64,000 nucleotides of DNA from Kuschelorhynchus macadamiae (Eukaryota; Arthropoda; Insecta; Coleoptera; Curculionidae): the NCBI GenBank assembly GCA_030620095.1, contig JAUTXW010000204.1:868001-932000 (forward strand), in the 5' to 3' direction. Position numbers and translations under genes: made by a program. The notes under the pieces are model-generated. The model searched no databases. It worked only from the letters and a program-made list of their open reading frames with translations, and was not told where the DNA came from. Of this stretch, positions 10,357-19,839 are shown piece by piece. How positions within the stretch are numbered: the stretch's first letter is position 1; every line of letters begins with the position of its first letter.

Positions 10357-11085
10357 CTAACAGTCTGCAGAATGGACTAAACCTTTAAATTTAATAGAAG
10401 GCTTAGACACCACCTGAATCCTATGTTTTGGTAAGTGTTTAAGTAAAAAAGGGTACATATTTCTACCAAGGTCGTCAGTCACCACAATAATCCTGCTCAT
10501 CCTCACCTCCAAAACTCTGGACCCCGCAGATTGGTGTTCTGTATCCATGTTAGCTTCATTCAGTTGGTCAATTGGATAGTTCAGCACTGTACCAATCGTT
10601 TTGGTGTTCTAATGTTCTTATCGATTTAACTATTTCTCTGCTAAGCCTATTTGTTTCATCCAAATCCATTTTAAGGGCTTTATGTGCTTCTTGTTTAACA
10701 AACCATAAAAACTCGGTGTTTTTATGGTTTAGAATTGAGATTTCTGAATTTAGATGGGCAATTAATTCTCGCTGTTCCTTGATTTTATCCTCATTTTGCT
10801 TCTCAATTTCCAAAGCATCGTCTTTAAAACTTTGAGATTTTCTCTGTTCCCGCTTAAAATATGACTCCTTGGATCGAAAGTTATCTTCTAGTTTTTTAAT
10901 GGTTTCTTTGAAGTAAGACTCAGTAACACTCTCCTCTGCTTCAATTTCGTAAATTTCGTTGCCTTTTATTTAATTCGATTCTCTAATTCCGTTATGCACT
11001 GTTCAGTCCTAGACCATTCACTATTCTTATCAGTTTTAAAGCAGATAAGATCTTGCTTTGGAAGCAAATTTAAATTTATTTGGTT
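10357..11085 (-). pseudogene. Retrotransposon ORF1-like protein: coiled coil plus SGNH-like segment
   Basis: Reading down from about 11085: LPKQDLICFKTDKNSEW, ITELENRI, then a long charged helical stretch (KLEDNFRSKESYFKREQRK, then IKEQRELIAHLNSEISILN) that looks like a coiled coil. A frame change near 10570 is followed by SRVLEVRMSRIIVVTDDLGRN and PKHRIQVVSKPSIKFKGLV. Insect CR1-type LINE ORF1 proteins commonly combine a coiled coil with a GDSL/SGNH-like domain beginning I-L-x-D-x-x-G-R. The fragment stops shortly after that strand. No reverse transcriptase follows it directly, so it is a solitary, broken ORF1. The assignment to a LINE class is an inference. Confidence 0.5.
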
Positions 11086-12169
11086 TATTTAAGACAATGT
11101 AAGTCGTTTTTTCTTAGTTTGGAGATCTTAAGAGGTATTGTTTTTCACACAAAATTAAGAATAACAATCAGAGTAGTCACTCGCGAGAAACTGAAAATTA
11201 TTTCCGCTGCAATGTTGCTTTCGGCTTCACGCATTTGGTGGGAGTTTAGATGGTAGTAGCCATATTCAAACAAAGTTCACTTACAAACTACGACACGTAA
11301 TGGCCGATTAAGTTGACTAGATCTGAGTGATGGATAAATAAATGAAACCACTTAAGCACCGCGTCCCAATGGCAACGAAACTTAAAATAGCCCTCATAAT
11401 ATGGTATTATGATAATATATAGTATATATGTGGTTGATATGGAAATTTAAATGCTCAAATCTTGTACCCGGATTTTTAAATGTAGTTTTAGTAATCTTAA
11501 AACAATCTTTTTAAATTTCTCTGTATAAATTATTGTAAGTTATTTTAACAAAAGTTTTTTTTTTATTTTCTAATCAGTCTAATAGCATCTTGAGCTCTAA
11601 ATTATTGCACAATATTTTTATCAAATTAAAAAATAGAATACACTAACTGTACGTATTTCCTTATATTAAAGATAACTTACAGTATTAATTTGATCTTACG
11701 ATAAAATAATTTAATTAAAAATAATAATAACTAATTTGTCTAAATGAGATTCATTTTTTATTTGAAAATGAGAGATTAATTTTTTATTTAAAAATAAAAA
11801 TCCTGCCTTTTATTAGCGGCAAACCGTAAATAATGAGAATGAACTAAATAGAATTTTTAGTTCATTGTGATCCCATTATGCCATTTTATTTAATGATTTT
11901 ATTTCTTTCACACTTTTCGTAATACGTATATTTTTTGCTTAACTGGCCAAAGAAGATGGAGGAGTAATCATATTTTAATCCTTTTGAACCTTTCAAAACA
12001 AAAATCTATATTCAACTGACTATCTATTCTTTTCACAACTTTTCAGAACATACAAAAACCTAATAACTTGTAACAAAAACAAACTAATAATCGTTTAAGC
12101 TCTTCCCTGCAAAAGGGCCATTTATTGCGTTATATTTGTCACGCCATTGAAAGTACGGGCACAAAAATA
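11086..12169. other. AT-rich spacer
   Basis: Strongly AT-rich sequence with poly-T and poly-A runs. No open frame of note, TIR or repeat family was recognised. Confidence 0.4.
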
Positions 12170-12792
12170 TAATAATAATAAATCGGCTTTTATTTGTGAC
12201 ATAAATACACACAGCATAAAAAAAGAAAGAACATCACAATGCGCAAGCCACCCGGGGCGAGATTAGCTTAACTAGTTATTCTTACATCGAACCCTACATG
12301 GTAACGTTAAGATAGACTAAAATTACAAGTAACTATATCTATATTTACATACACAATTACACACAGAATACAAATTAACAGGAGGATACAGGAGAGAAAC
12401 AAAACAAACGCATCAGTTTGAATCTGTACGACTTTATCAATGTTGTGTATTTTATTTTCTCCAAAAAACATAATACATATTTATTAGGGTTTAAAATTAA
12501 ACCATGCTTATGAATGAATAAAAGTGGTCCTAGGATGGAACCCCGAAGCACACCTGATAATTTTAATGTAGAGGTATTGCCGTTTAATATAACCTTTTGA
12601 CTTCTCAGATATGCAGAGATAAAATTAACAGCAGGCTCTTGGAAACCATAGTAATTGAGCTTTAAGCATAGCATGGCATGGTTGATAGTATCAAATGCCT
12701 TCGAGAAATCCAGTAACACCAATGTTGATATTTTGCCATCATCCAAGTTCCCACCAATCGTATCCAAAATTTCCGAAAGAGCGGTCACTGTA

Positions 12793-13293
12793 CCGGGTGT
12801 CCCATTTTCGTAGGTTTAACGGGGTTTCCAGCTTATGAGTAGAGATAGAGAGATGCGATTTTCGCGACACCGTGCTACTTTTCGATGAAACTAAAGAGGC
12901 CGCAAACAGATTTGCCCTAACCATTTTAGTTTCCGTGCTACAGGGTGATTTTGAAAATTTGTCATTTTCGGACACCCCCTGTAACTCAGCTATCGTAAAA
13001 TATATTTAAAATGTTTCAACTGGTATTTATAGATTTTTTCACGTAGAATTCAGTGGCGTACTCAGATTTTTGCTGAGAGTCATAGTTTTTGACATATTGG
13101 CATAACCTACTATTTTTTAAATGGGACACCCTATATATTATTTTTTCATCTTATTCTTCGTGTCGAGAGCTTTTCAAAAACATACCATAAGTCATATTTA
13201 TTTTCATAAATAACATGAAAAAATGCATTTTTCTTTAAACGGATTTATGGCATAGCAGATCAATCGAAATAAGAGAAGGTGGCTGTGGAGCCA
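12793..13293 (+). repeat. Left long terminal inverted repeat of the mariner-like element
   Basis: This arm matches the reverse complement of 14627-15130 over its whole length, with scattered substitutions. It is much longer than the ~30-bp TIRs of classical mariners. It ends inside the motif AGAAGGTGGCTGTGG, after which the two sides diverge. Confidence 0.85.
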
Positions 13294-13393
13294 TGGAAAA
13301 AGTTAACAAATATTTATTAACGAAATAACAAAATAACAGCATCAGAAAAAATTAGGAAGTAGGTAAAAGGTAATAATTATAATTTCATTAAAA

Positions 13394-14523
13394 CTACAAA
13401 TATTGTTCAAATTGTAGACCATTATGTGTCCTACAAGTGTGACAAACTTTAAAAATTCTTTTTAATGCATTTTCTATTGTAAATGACTGTCTTTGTAACT
13501 CTGCAAAAGCGTTTTCGGTGGCCATTCTTAGTTGTTCTAAGTTTTCGTATCGCCTTACATAAACCTTGTTTTCTAAATAACCCCACAAAAAGAAATCTAA
13601 AACTGAGAGGTCAGGGGATCGTGGTGGCCATCGAACAGGTCCGTGTGTTCCTATCCATCTTCCAGGAAAATGGTCGTTAAGCCAGTTTTGACTTATTCTG
13701 GCATTGTGGGCTGGAGCTCCGTCTTGCTGGAAATAAATCCTATTTAGTTGAGCCAAGGGAACATCATCCAAAATTCCTAATGCGTCTTCTAGGATTCGCA
13801 CGTAACCAATCGAATTCAGATTTCCTTCATATATTTGGTAAACTATTTTTCGGTTGAAAATAAAACAGGAGACATTGAATCCAAATCTGCCCTGACGCTC
13901 TCTAGGAAAAATAACATGGTTGTTTTCTTGACTCCAAAATCGCGTGTTGTGTCTATTTAAAATCCCTGAACTAGTAAAATGTGCCTCGTCTGACCAAATA
14001 ATCTTTTTTCAAAATCGATATCTTCTGCCTTCATATTTATAAACCAATTGCAGAACTCCAATCTGCGCTCTGCATCACCAGAATGCAGATGATGCACAAG
14101 TTTGTATTTATAGGGTTTGAATTTGTGCTTTTTCAAAATTTTCTGCACTTTGGTTTTCGGTACACCCGCCTCTTCGCCTATTTTCCTGCAAGATGTTTCA
14201 GGAGCTGTCTGAACGAGGGCTAAAACGTTGACCTCAGATTCTTCGTTGTCTTTATTGTAAGTTCGCGATCGAGGCTTGTTAAAAGATCCATATTGGCAAA
14301 GATTATTTTTAATTTTTTGAAAAATTCTTTTTTCTGGTTGTCTTCTCTCGGGATATCTAAGATAAAATAAAGCGAACCAATAAAGTCAAAATGCAGGAAG
14401 ATAAAAAAGAACTAACCTGTTCAGATAAAGCTCTGCCGCCTGATCTGCATCTTCATTAGACAATATAAAACACGCGTTCATATCATATTTCTCAAAATAT
14501 TCAAATTTTTGATTCTGAGCCAT
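13394..14523 (-). pseudogene. Mariner-like transposase, one intron, one frameshift
   Basis: The start is ATG at 14523 (MAQNQKFEYFEKYDMNACF). After AELYLN a GT...AG intron of about 64 bp (GTTAGT to CTTAG) can be removed to give NR-YPERRQPEKRIF, the usual helix-turn-helix entry. Then follow TSCRKIGEEAGVPKTKVQKI, a second HTH, and AERRLEFCNWF. A frame change in the A-run near 14010 separates this from WSDEAHFT (first catalytic Asp). IYFQQDGAPAH carries the second Asp and WPPRSPDLSVLDFFLWGYL the third, with 36 residues between them by my count. The frame ends at a stop at 13394-13396. The protein would be about 350 residues, near full length, with only the frameshift visible as a defect. It acts as a cut-and-paste transposase in the nucleus. 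Confidence 0.85.
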
Positions 14524-14626
14524 ATTAAAAACAATAATTATAATAGACGTCAAGAAAAATTTAAACGCAATAATGCCAAAAATGACAGCAGTAATGGCTG
14601 CCTGATCATATTTTTGTTGACGTTGC

Positions 14627-15130
14627 CATGGCTACCACAGCCACCTTCTCTTATTTCGATTGATCTGCTATGCCATAAATCCGTTTAAAGAAAAATGCAT
14701 TTTTTCATGTTATTTATGAAAATAAATATGACTTATGGTATGTTTTTGAAAAGCTCTCGACACGAAGAATAAGATGAAAAAATAATATATAGGGTCTCCC
14801 ATTTAAAAAATAGTAGGTTATGCCAATATGTCAAAAACTATGACTCTCAGCAAAAATCTGAGTATGCCACTGAATTCTACGTGAAAAAATCTATAAATAC
14901 CAGTTGAAACATTTTAAATATATTTTACGATAGCTGAGTTACAGGGGGTGTCCGAAAATGACAAATTTTCAAAATCACCCTGTAGCACGGAAACTAAAAT
15001 GGTTAGGGCAAATCTGTTTGCGGCCTCTTTAGTTTCATCGAAAAGTAGCACGGTGTCGCGAAAACCGCATCTCTCTATCTCTGCTCATAAGCTGGAAACC
15101 CCGTAAAACCTACGAAAATGGGACACCCTG
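14627..15130 (-). repeat. Right long terminal inverted repeat of the mariner-like element
   Basis: This is the partner of 12793-13293. The inner end lies near the transposase start side (the Met codon is at 14521-14523), so this arm probably also contains the promoter. That role is inferred from position only. Confidence 0.85.
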
Positions 15131-15495
15131 TACTATAATTCTTTCTAAAGCCGGACTGTTTTTCGGGAATTATTTTATTATCAATAACAAACTGGTTAAT
15201 TTGGAAATATGCGGTCTTTTCGAGAATCTTGGACACCTGGCAGGAGACTTATGGGACGCAAATCAGCATAATACTGCGGATTGATTACTTTAGGAATGGA
15301 TTGAATGACAGATGTTTTCCAAACATTTGGAAAGTAGCTGCGCTCTAGACATTTATACGTCCAACCTTCAAATTTTTTTTCATATTTTCAAAGTCTGTAC
15401 ATTAGAAATTTAAAATAATAAACAATACATATATATACACGTATAAAAAAACAAACAATTATAAGCAAAACATACACGTAAAATAACAAAATCAA

Positions 15496-16200
15496 TTATT
15501 TTCTAAGCGACTGTAGACCCGTTGTTGGTCTTTCATTCGCTGAGTTCGCCGATGTTCCTTGGTGCTTTGTTTTGCCACCGCTTGCAACAGAATTGTACGT
15601 GGAATGCGTCATATATACTGGTTTAGATTTCCACTGCGACCCGATGCAACTAAGTGTAGAAGTGACAGGGGCTGTCACTGGAATCAAAGCAGCCACGAGT
15701 GCCTCACTTACTGCAGCAGCAGAATCGTCGGCAACGGTTGTGGCAGTCTCGTTGGTTTGTCTAGTAGGGGTAGCCGGAGGACTTAGTGACTTCCTAAGCA
15801 GAAAGACACCAAAAACTTCTTCGTCGTCGGACAATTGATTTTGCTTGCCTATATGTAACTTATTGTTTCTTATTAGGGCAACCAGCTTATTTTGTTTGGC
15901 TTCCTTTAGATATGAGACCAGCACTCTGTTTATTTCACGATCTTTCTTATTTAAATCGTTGGTTATATAAACCCATTTGTTTTAAGTTTGTAAAAGTTTT
16001 TGAGGATAGTAATCTTCGTCAACTATGATGTGAGTTCTAATATTAAAGGTGATTTGGAATTTTGTCCAGCAAAGTGAACGTTGTTAATTTCACTTAAAGA
16101 TATTTTAACGTTTAATAAGTGCTGTAGTTCAAATATAACGCAATTAGCAAGACCAACTGTATTACGCTGTTCAGACCGCTGAAGCCTGTATAATACCACG
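15496..16200 (-). pseudogene. LINE ORF1-like protein (FP/Transposase_22-like segment)
   Basis: From about 16200 on the minus strand: NTVGLANCVIFELQHLLNVK, LSEINNVHFAGQNSKSPLIL, LTKITILKNFYKLKTNG, then REINRVLVSYLKEAKQNKLV and IRNNKLHIGKQ, and a low-complexity Ala/Ser/Thr-rich tail to the stop at 15496. Insect LINE ORF1 proteins often contain an RNA-binding segment of this layout (PILEL...KLKG...I..DL...DR), related to the baculovirus FP and Transposase_22 families. Stops occur in the upstream half. The clean 142-codon frame is only the C-terminal part. It lies upstream of RT remnants on the same strand, which fits a LINE ORF1. Confidence 0.55.
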
Positions 16201-16594
16201 TTGTTTTTGTTTTGAGTTCAAACTTGTAGCAAAGATAAATGTCAAAAATTATTTTATGAATTTATTAGCAATTTATTTAATATCATGATGAAGTACACAC
16301 TCAGCAAGATATTTGATAAAAAGTCTAAAGTCAGCACTATTATAATGCCATAACAATTATTTTATAAAGGCTGAAATCGTATGTAGTGATAAATTACGTA
16401 TTGTGACTATTCAAACTTACCAAACAAAGGGTTAGAGAACTTCAAACGAAAGGTTAGAGGGCATTTTCAAGGGACTAGCAATTTGTAAACGCGCGGAGTT
16501 TACTGCTACACTGTTAGTGTTTACAGCCAGTGAATATATTTATTTAATCTTTAAGCGGATAGGTTATTATACGTAAAGTTAAGACATGATTTTC
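16201..16594. other. Spacer, nothing recognised
   Basis: AT-rich sequence between the LINE and a GAGAC-rich block. No open frame or repeat was identified. Confidence 0.4.
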
Positions 16595-16715
16595 CGAGAA
16601 GAGACAAGGTCCTGATCTCGCCTCGTCTCTACCAAAATTTCGAGGCGAGACGAGACGAGACTAACAAAATCGAGAAGAGACGAGATGAAGCCTTAATCTC
16701 GTCTCGCCCCGTCTG
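16595..16715. repeat. Degenerate GAGACGAGA-type palindromic repeat
   Basis: About 120 bp are built from GAGACGAGA and its complement TCTCGTCTC, arranged as facing blocks (GAGAC, ATCTCGCCTCGTCTC, CGAGGCGAGACGAGACGAGAC, AATCTCGTCTCGCCCCGTCT). It can fold on itself, and its base composition is unlike the AT-rich surroundings. I cannot place it in a named element. Confidence 0.6.
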
Positions 16716-16891
16716 GCGGCATCTAATAATCTATATTAAATATATTATAACATGTAAACATTATATATAACTTTTGACCCTCGACATCTGGCTCTCTCTA
16801 CAGTTTAGCGGGGTATGGAAATTTCACGGAACTCAAAACACGTTTCTTTTGCGACATGTCCTTAGAGGTAACTAGTTCATTAGCTATGCGG

Positions 16892-18122
16892 CAGTGGCGG
16901 CTATTCGGGCAAAGTAGGGGAAGTGCTACTTCACCAGGAAAAATAAACGAGCAAACATCTAACTATATTTATTATATATCTCTTAAAATTTTAGTTTTTA
17001 CATGCATTTATTAACCTAATTGGTAAAAAATAAATTGTACATCTCGAATAAATATTTTACTTGACCGTTGGCGGCATGTCTTTTTAAAACTTTCAATCGA
17101 ACTTTATTATAACAACTATAACAGTGGCGCAAACCGCTTTGACTTTGCTGGAGGTGCTATGTTTAGTTTACGATTTTCCTACTATGTTGCCATGACAACG
17201 CGTATCCGATGACCTCGAGCCCAGCGCCATACAACGCTCTCGGTGAATTGCAGGCGCAGTATACTACACCCACGTGTCGTTTAGTTTGCGGTGGTTGTTT
17301 ACTTTTATTTTCGCGGATTTCGCTGTAACCGATGAGTACCTTTGCAGTTAACTTGGCTGTTTTGTGTTATATTTATTTATGGTGTGAAAATAAACTTAAA
17401 ATTCGAACTTAGTAAATGTGATTGTTCAAGACTGGAATCAATTAAAAGATGTCTTTGAATTTATTATTTATTTAATTTTTAGGCGAGATGAACGATTTTG
17501 AATTCACGTGTCTGGCATTAGTGTTTAATGACATTTTTTCAATCACGGACATACTATTTCTTCAAAAAAAATCGCTTGACATTCATTTTGGCATATCCAA
17601 TATAAAACGCTGTCGTGAGGCCTTCTGTAAAAAAAAATTAACATTTTTTTAATACCATGTTTGATAAAGCAAATTCTATTACAGAAATAAATCATTAAAA
17701 ACGTGAGTTTGCTAAGCTTTCGCCTGAAGAAATTATGGGTAAGTATAGAACCCTTTTTTATGAAATTATGGACCATATTTCAATGGAAATGATACTAAGA
17801 TTTCAAGACCGGTATTTTGACAAAACCGTCGACAAGTGCTTCAGTGGAAAGAAGTTTTTCTTGCTTCAAATGTGTAAAAACTTATTTAAGAAATACAATA
17901 TCTCAAGAAAGACTTACTTCTCTTGACAATATTTCGATTCAAAAAGAATTTCTGGAGGAGATTAGGGCAACTCATCCATTTTATAAGGATGTTATAAATA
18001 AATTTGCTGCTATGAAGGTTAGGAGAATTGATTTAGTATACAAAATTAGGTAAGTCGTAAAAAAATTATTTTACCCCCTCCACATATAATTTACTTACTT
18101 TTTCACCCGCGAGCTGCCACTG
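16892..18122 (+). mobile_element. hAT transposon, copy 2, internal-deletion derivative
   Basis: It begins CAGTGGCGGCT and ends AGCTGCCACTG, the same termini as the element at 258-3259. The flanking 8-mers CTATGCGG (16884-16891) and CTATGCGA (18123-18130) match at 7 of 8, a clear 8-bp target duplication. It is 1231 bp long against about 3.0 kb for copy 1, having lost most of the transposase. It would have needed a transposase supplied in trans. Confidence 0.9.
17412..18053 (+). pseudogene. hAT transposase remnant in copy 2
   Basis: Two pieces survive. Around 17412-17560, sequence corresponding to VIVQDWNQLKDVFEF and ALVFNDIFSITDI of copy 1 is present in broken frames. From 17817 to 18053, PSTSASVERSFSCFKCVKTYL and the following helices of the hAT dimerisation domain are open for 78 codons. 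The catalytic region is deleted, so no activity is possible. The C-terminal piece is very similar to 2900-3137 in copy 1, and between 17700 and 17815 it keeps transposase sequence that copy 1 has lost to its 169-bp duplication. Confidence 0.8.
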
Positions 18123-18869
18123 CTATGCGACGAATAGTTAGGTACCGACCGACATCAGGCCGAAGAAAGATCATGGAAAACCTAAAGAACTATTTTTAAT
18201 TAAATTATTTTAAGGTAAAACTGGTTTTCTAAAAACACATCTCGAAAAGAAATTTAATAACCCTCCGTGAGCTCAGTAGTAATTTCTGGAGATTAAATCA
18301 ACCCACCAATTTTAGATGGCTTCATTTCTTAGATTATGTATGTTATATAGTTTGAAACCGAAACAGAGATAGTAAGGTACAATTACAGTGGCGTAACTTA
18401 CTAAGATTAGACCTATCTTTCGGGATACATTCTTGGGTCTCCACTTAAAAAAAATGCGTTATGTATTTGGGTTACAAACATTGAACAAAAACCAGCTTTG
18501 CTTGTAAGCTTTTATGAGATTATGCCGACATACTTATTTCAAACACTTCATCGTACACAAAATAATGAAAAATCTGTAAATTTCCTTTATCCGGAACTTT
18601 CCTGGTAATGAATCCTATTATTTATTAAGGGAATAAAACAAAATAGAACTTGTACATGTACTCTAGATATTAATCAATTACTACGTGTTGAAAAAAGAAT
18701 TCATAACGAAGAAAATTCCGATTAAAATCGATAAATTTATTTCTATATTATTATTTTTAGTAATTTTATTTTTATAACTGTATTTGCATAGACTATAAAA
18801 ATAAATTATGTCATTTATGATGATTTTGATGTTTTGAATTTTTGGCACTAAATTTTTAAACACTTCATT
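18123..18869. other. AT-rich flank, nothing recognised
   Basis: No recognisable coding or repeat structure is seen before the satellite B unit begins at about 18870. Confidence 0.4.
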
Positions 18870-19280
18870 AAGCGGCCATTTTGCTCCGCCATAATGGTTT
18901 TACTCAAAAATTCTACTAGTTTATCCCCATTCCACATTTGATTTTTGTCCAAAATTTGAGGTTCATTTGAAAAGTACTTTCTAAATAAATAATGATTTTT
19001 TAACATTTTTGTCAGGTTGCCATTTTTGTTGTTGTTTTGTTATTGGATTTTTACTAAACTTTATATATAATCCTTGATTTATGTTCAAAATTTTGAATCA
19101 ACTAGATTCTTATATTTTAAACTTTGCCGTGTACAGACCGACCCACAGGTCTACGGAAATAGGAAAACATGTTTTTCGAGATCTGGAGACCCTAAAACGC
19201 TAAAAACATCTTGGTGGATCCATTACAATTGATTTTTAACAAAATTAACCCTCTTACGAGGGTTAATTTTGTTAAAAATC
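18870..19280 (+). repeat. Satellite B unit with a perfect terminal hairpin
   Basis: It starts with GCGGCCATTTTGCTCCGCCA and continues with the ATTTGTCCAAAATTTGAGG-type segment, a second GTTGCCATTTTTGTTG core, an ACAGACCGACCCACAGG box and the GGAAAACATGTTTTTCG block. It closes with an inverted repeat of 23-bp perfect arms (19231-19253 and 19258-19280) around a TTAC loop. The same order of blocks occurs at 49.8-51.3 kb and, reversed, at 55.3 and 58.2-60.6 kb. Confidence 0.75.
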
Positions 19281-19839
19281 AAAAGTTTTTACTAAAATAT
19301 CCTAAAAAATATAACTACTATTGCTTCTTTGCCTTATTTAGTACGATATTAAATAGTCGACTAAAAACAAAAAAGTTTGTCGTATTTCCCAATCTGCCTA
19401 TTTTGACGTGTGTTTTACCAAGACCTAATTTTGCCTTTCTTTTTTTTGTGAATTAAAATACTTTTATATTGTCATATAAAAGTTTTTCTTTAGTATTATT
19501 ATGTTTTAAACCAGTGGTCGCCAACCTTTTCAAGGTGTTGAGCTACTTCGATAATTTAGAAATAAACCGTGAGCTACCTACTTCTAACCAACGTTTTTAA
19601 GCCAGCTAAACGAAATAATGCACAGTTGTATTTGACATACATGTTTTTATGTAATTAATAAATACATAACTAATACTAATACATACCTAAAAAATAAACA
19701 AAATTGTCATAGCCATAATGGCATGGCAGATACGACTTAATAAAAGTAAACTTTATAATTAAAATTTAAAAAAAAACATGTGATAAGAAATGCGTGCATT
19801 CAATGAGGAGGTTGAAATTCGGACTAATAGATAATTTTT

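Larger units (their letters stand above)
12793..15130 (-). mobile_element. Mariner-like element with ~500-bp inverted termini (2338 bp)
   Basis: TA dinucleotides at 12791-12792 and 15131-15132 flank the element as the expected Tc1/mariner target duplication. The outer ends read CCGGGTGTCCCATTTTCG and, inverted, CAGGGTGTCCCATTTTCG. Inverted similarity continues to about 13293 on the left and 14627 on the right, with few differences. A transposase gene lies on the minus strand between the arms. The host sequence is a LINE reverse transcriptase, which can be rejoined by eye at the TA. The near-identity of the arms and the single frameshift in the gene suggest that this is among the younger insertions here. 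Confidence 0.9.
12375..15330 (-). pseudogene. LINE reverse transcriptase, split by insertion
   Basis: The upstream part (15330-15133) reads KTSVIQSIPKVINP, a decayed RPISLLP-like motif and FQINQFVIDNKIIPEKQSGF, the classic non-LTR RT entry region. The downstream part (12790-12375) reads TALSEILDTI, LLDFSKAFDTINHAMLCLKL, then SGVLRGSILGPLLFI, the FDxxxH and G(V)xQGSxLGPxLF motifs with Gln replaced by Arg. Immediately after LLFI the sequence jumps to HKHGLILNPNK, so the YADD active-site strand is deleted. The copy is dead twice over, from the active-site deletion and from the mariner-like insertion. Its product would have copied LINE RNA into a nicked chromosomal target. Confidence 0.75.
12170..16200 (-). 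mobile_element. Minus-strand LINE, internally deleted and split by a mariner-like element
   Basis: On the minus strand an ORF1-like region (16200-15496) is followed within about 150 bp by reverse transcriptase sequence (15330-15133, resuming at 12790-12375). The 3' end lies near 12170 with an AATAATAATAAA-type tail. The endonuclease and early RT regions expected between ORF1 and the first RT motif are missing. The RT frame is interrupted exactly at a TA by the 12793-15130 element. Removing that insertion and one TA would rejoin the flanking RT codons, which shows that the LINE was there first. ORF1 and RT could come from two separate LINE copies. Confidence 0.6.

Noticed and set aside
12739..12975. 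78-codon minus frame at the left mariner end
   Set aside because: It spans the junction between the LINE and the mariner TIR and cannot be an original gene.
15559..15838. Two plus-strand frames opposite the LINE ORF1
   Set aside because: They are shadows of the Ala/Ser/Thr-rich minus-strand ORF1 tail.
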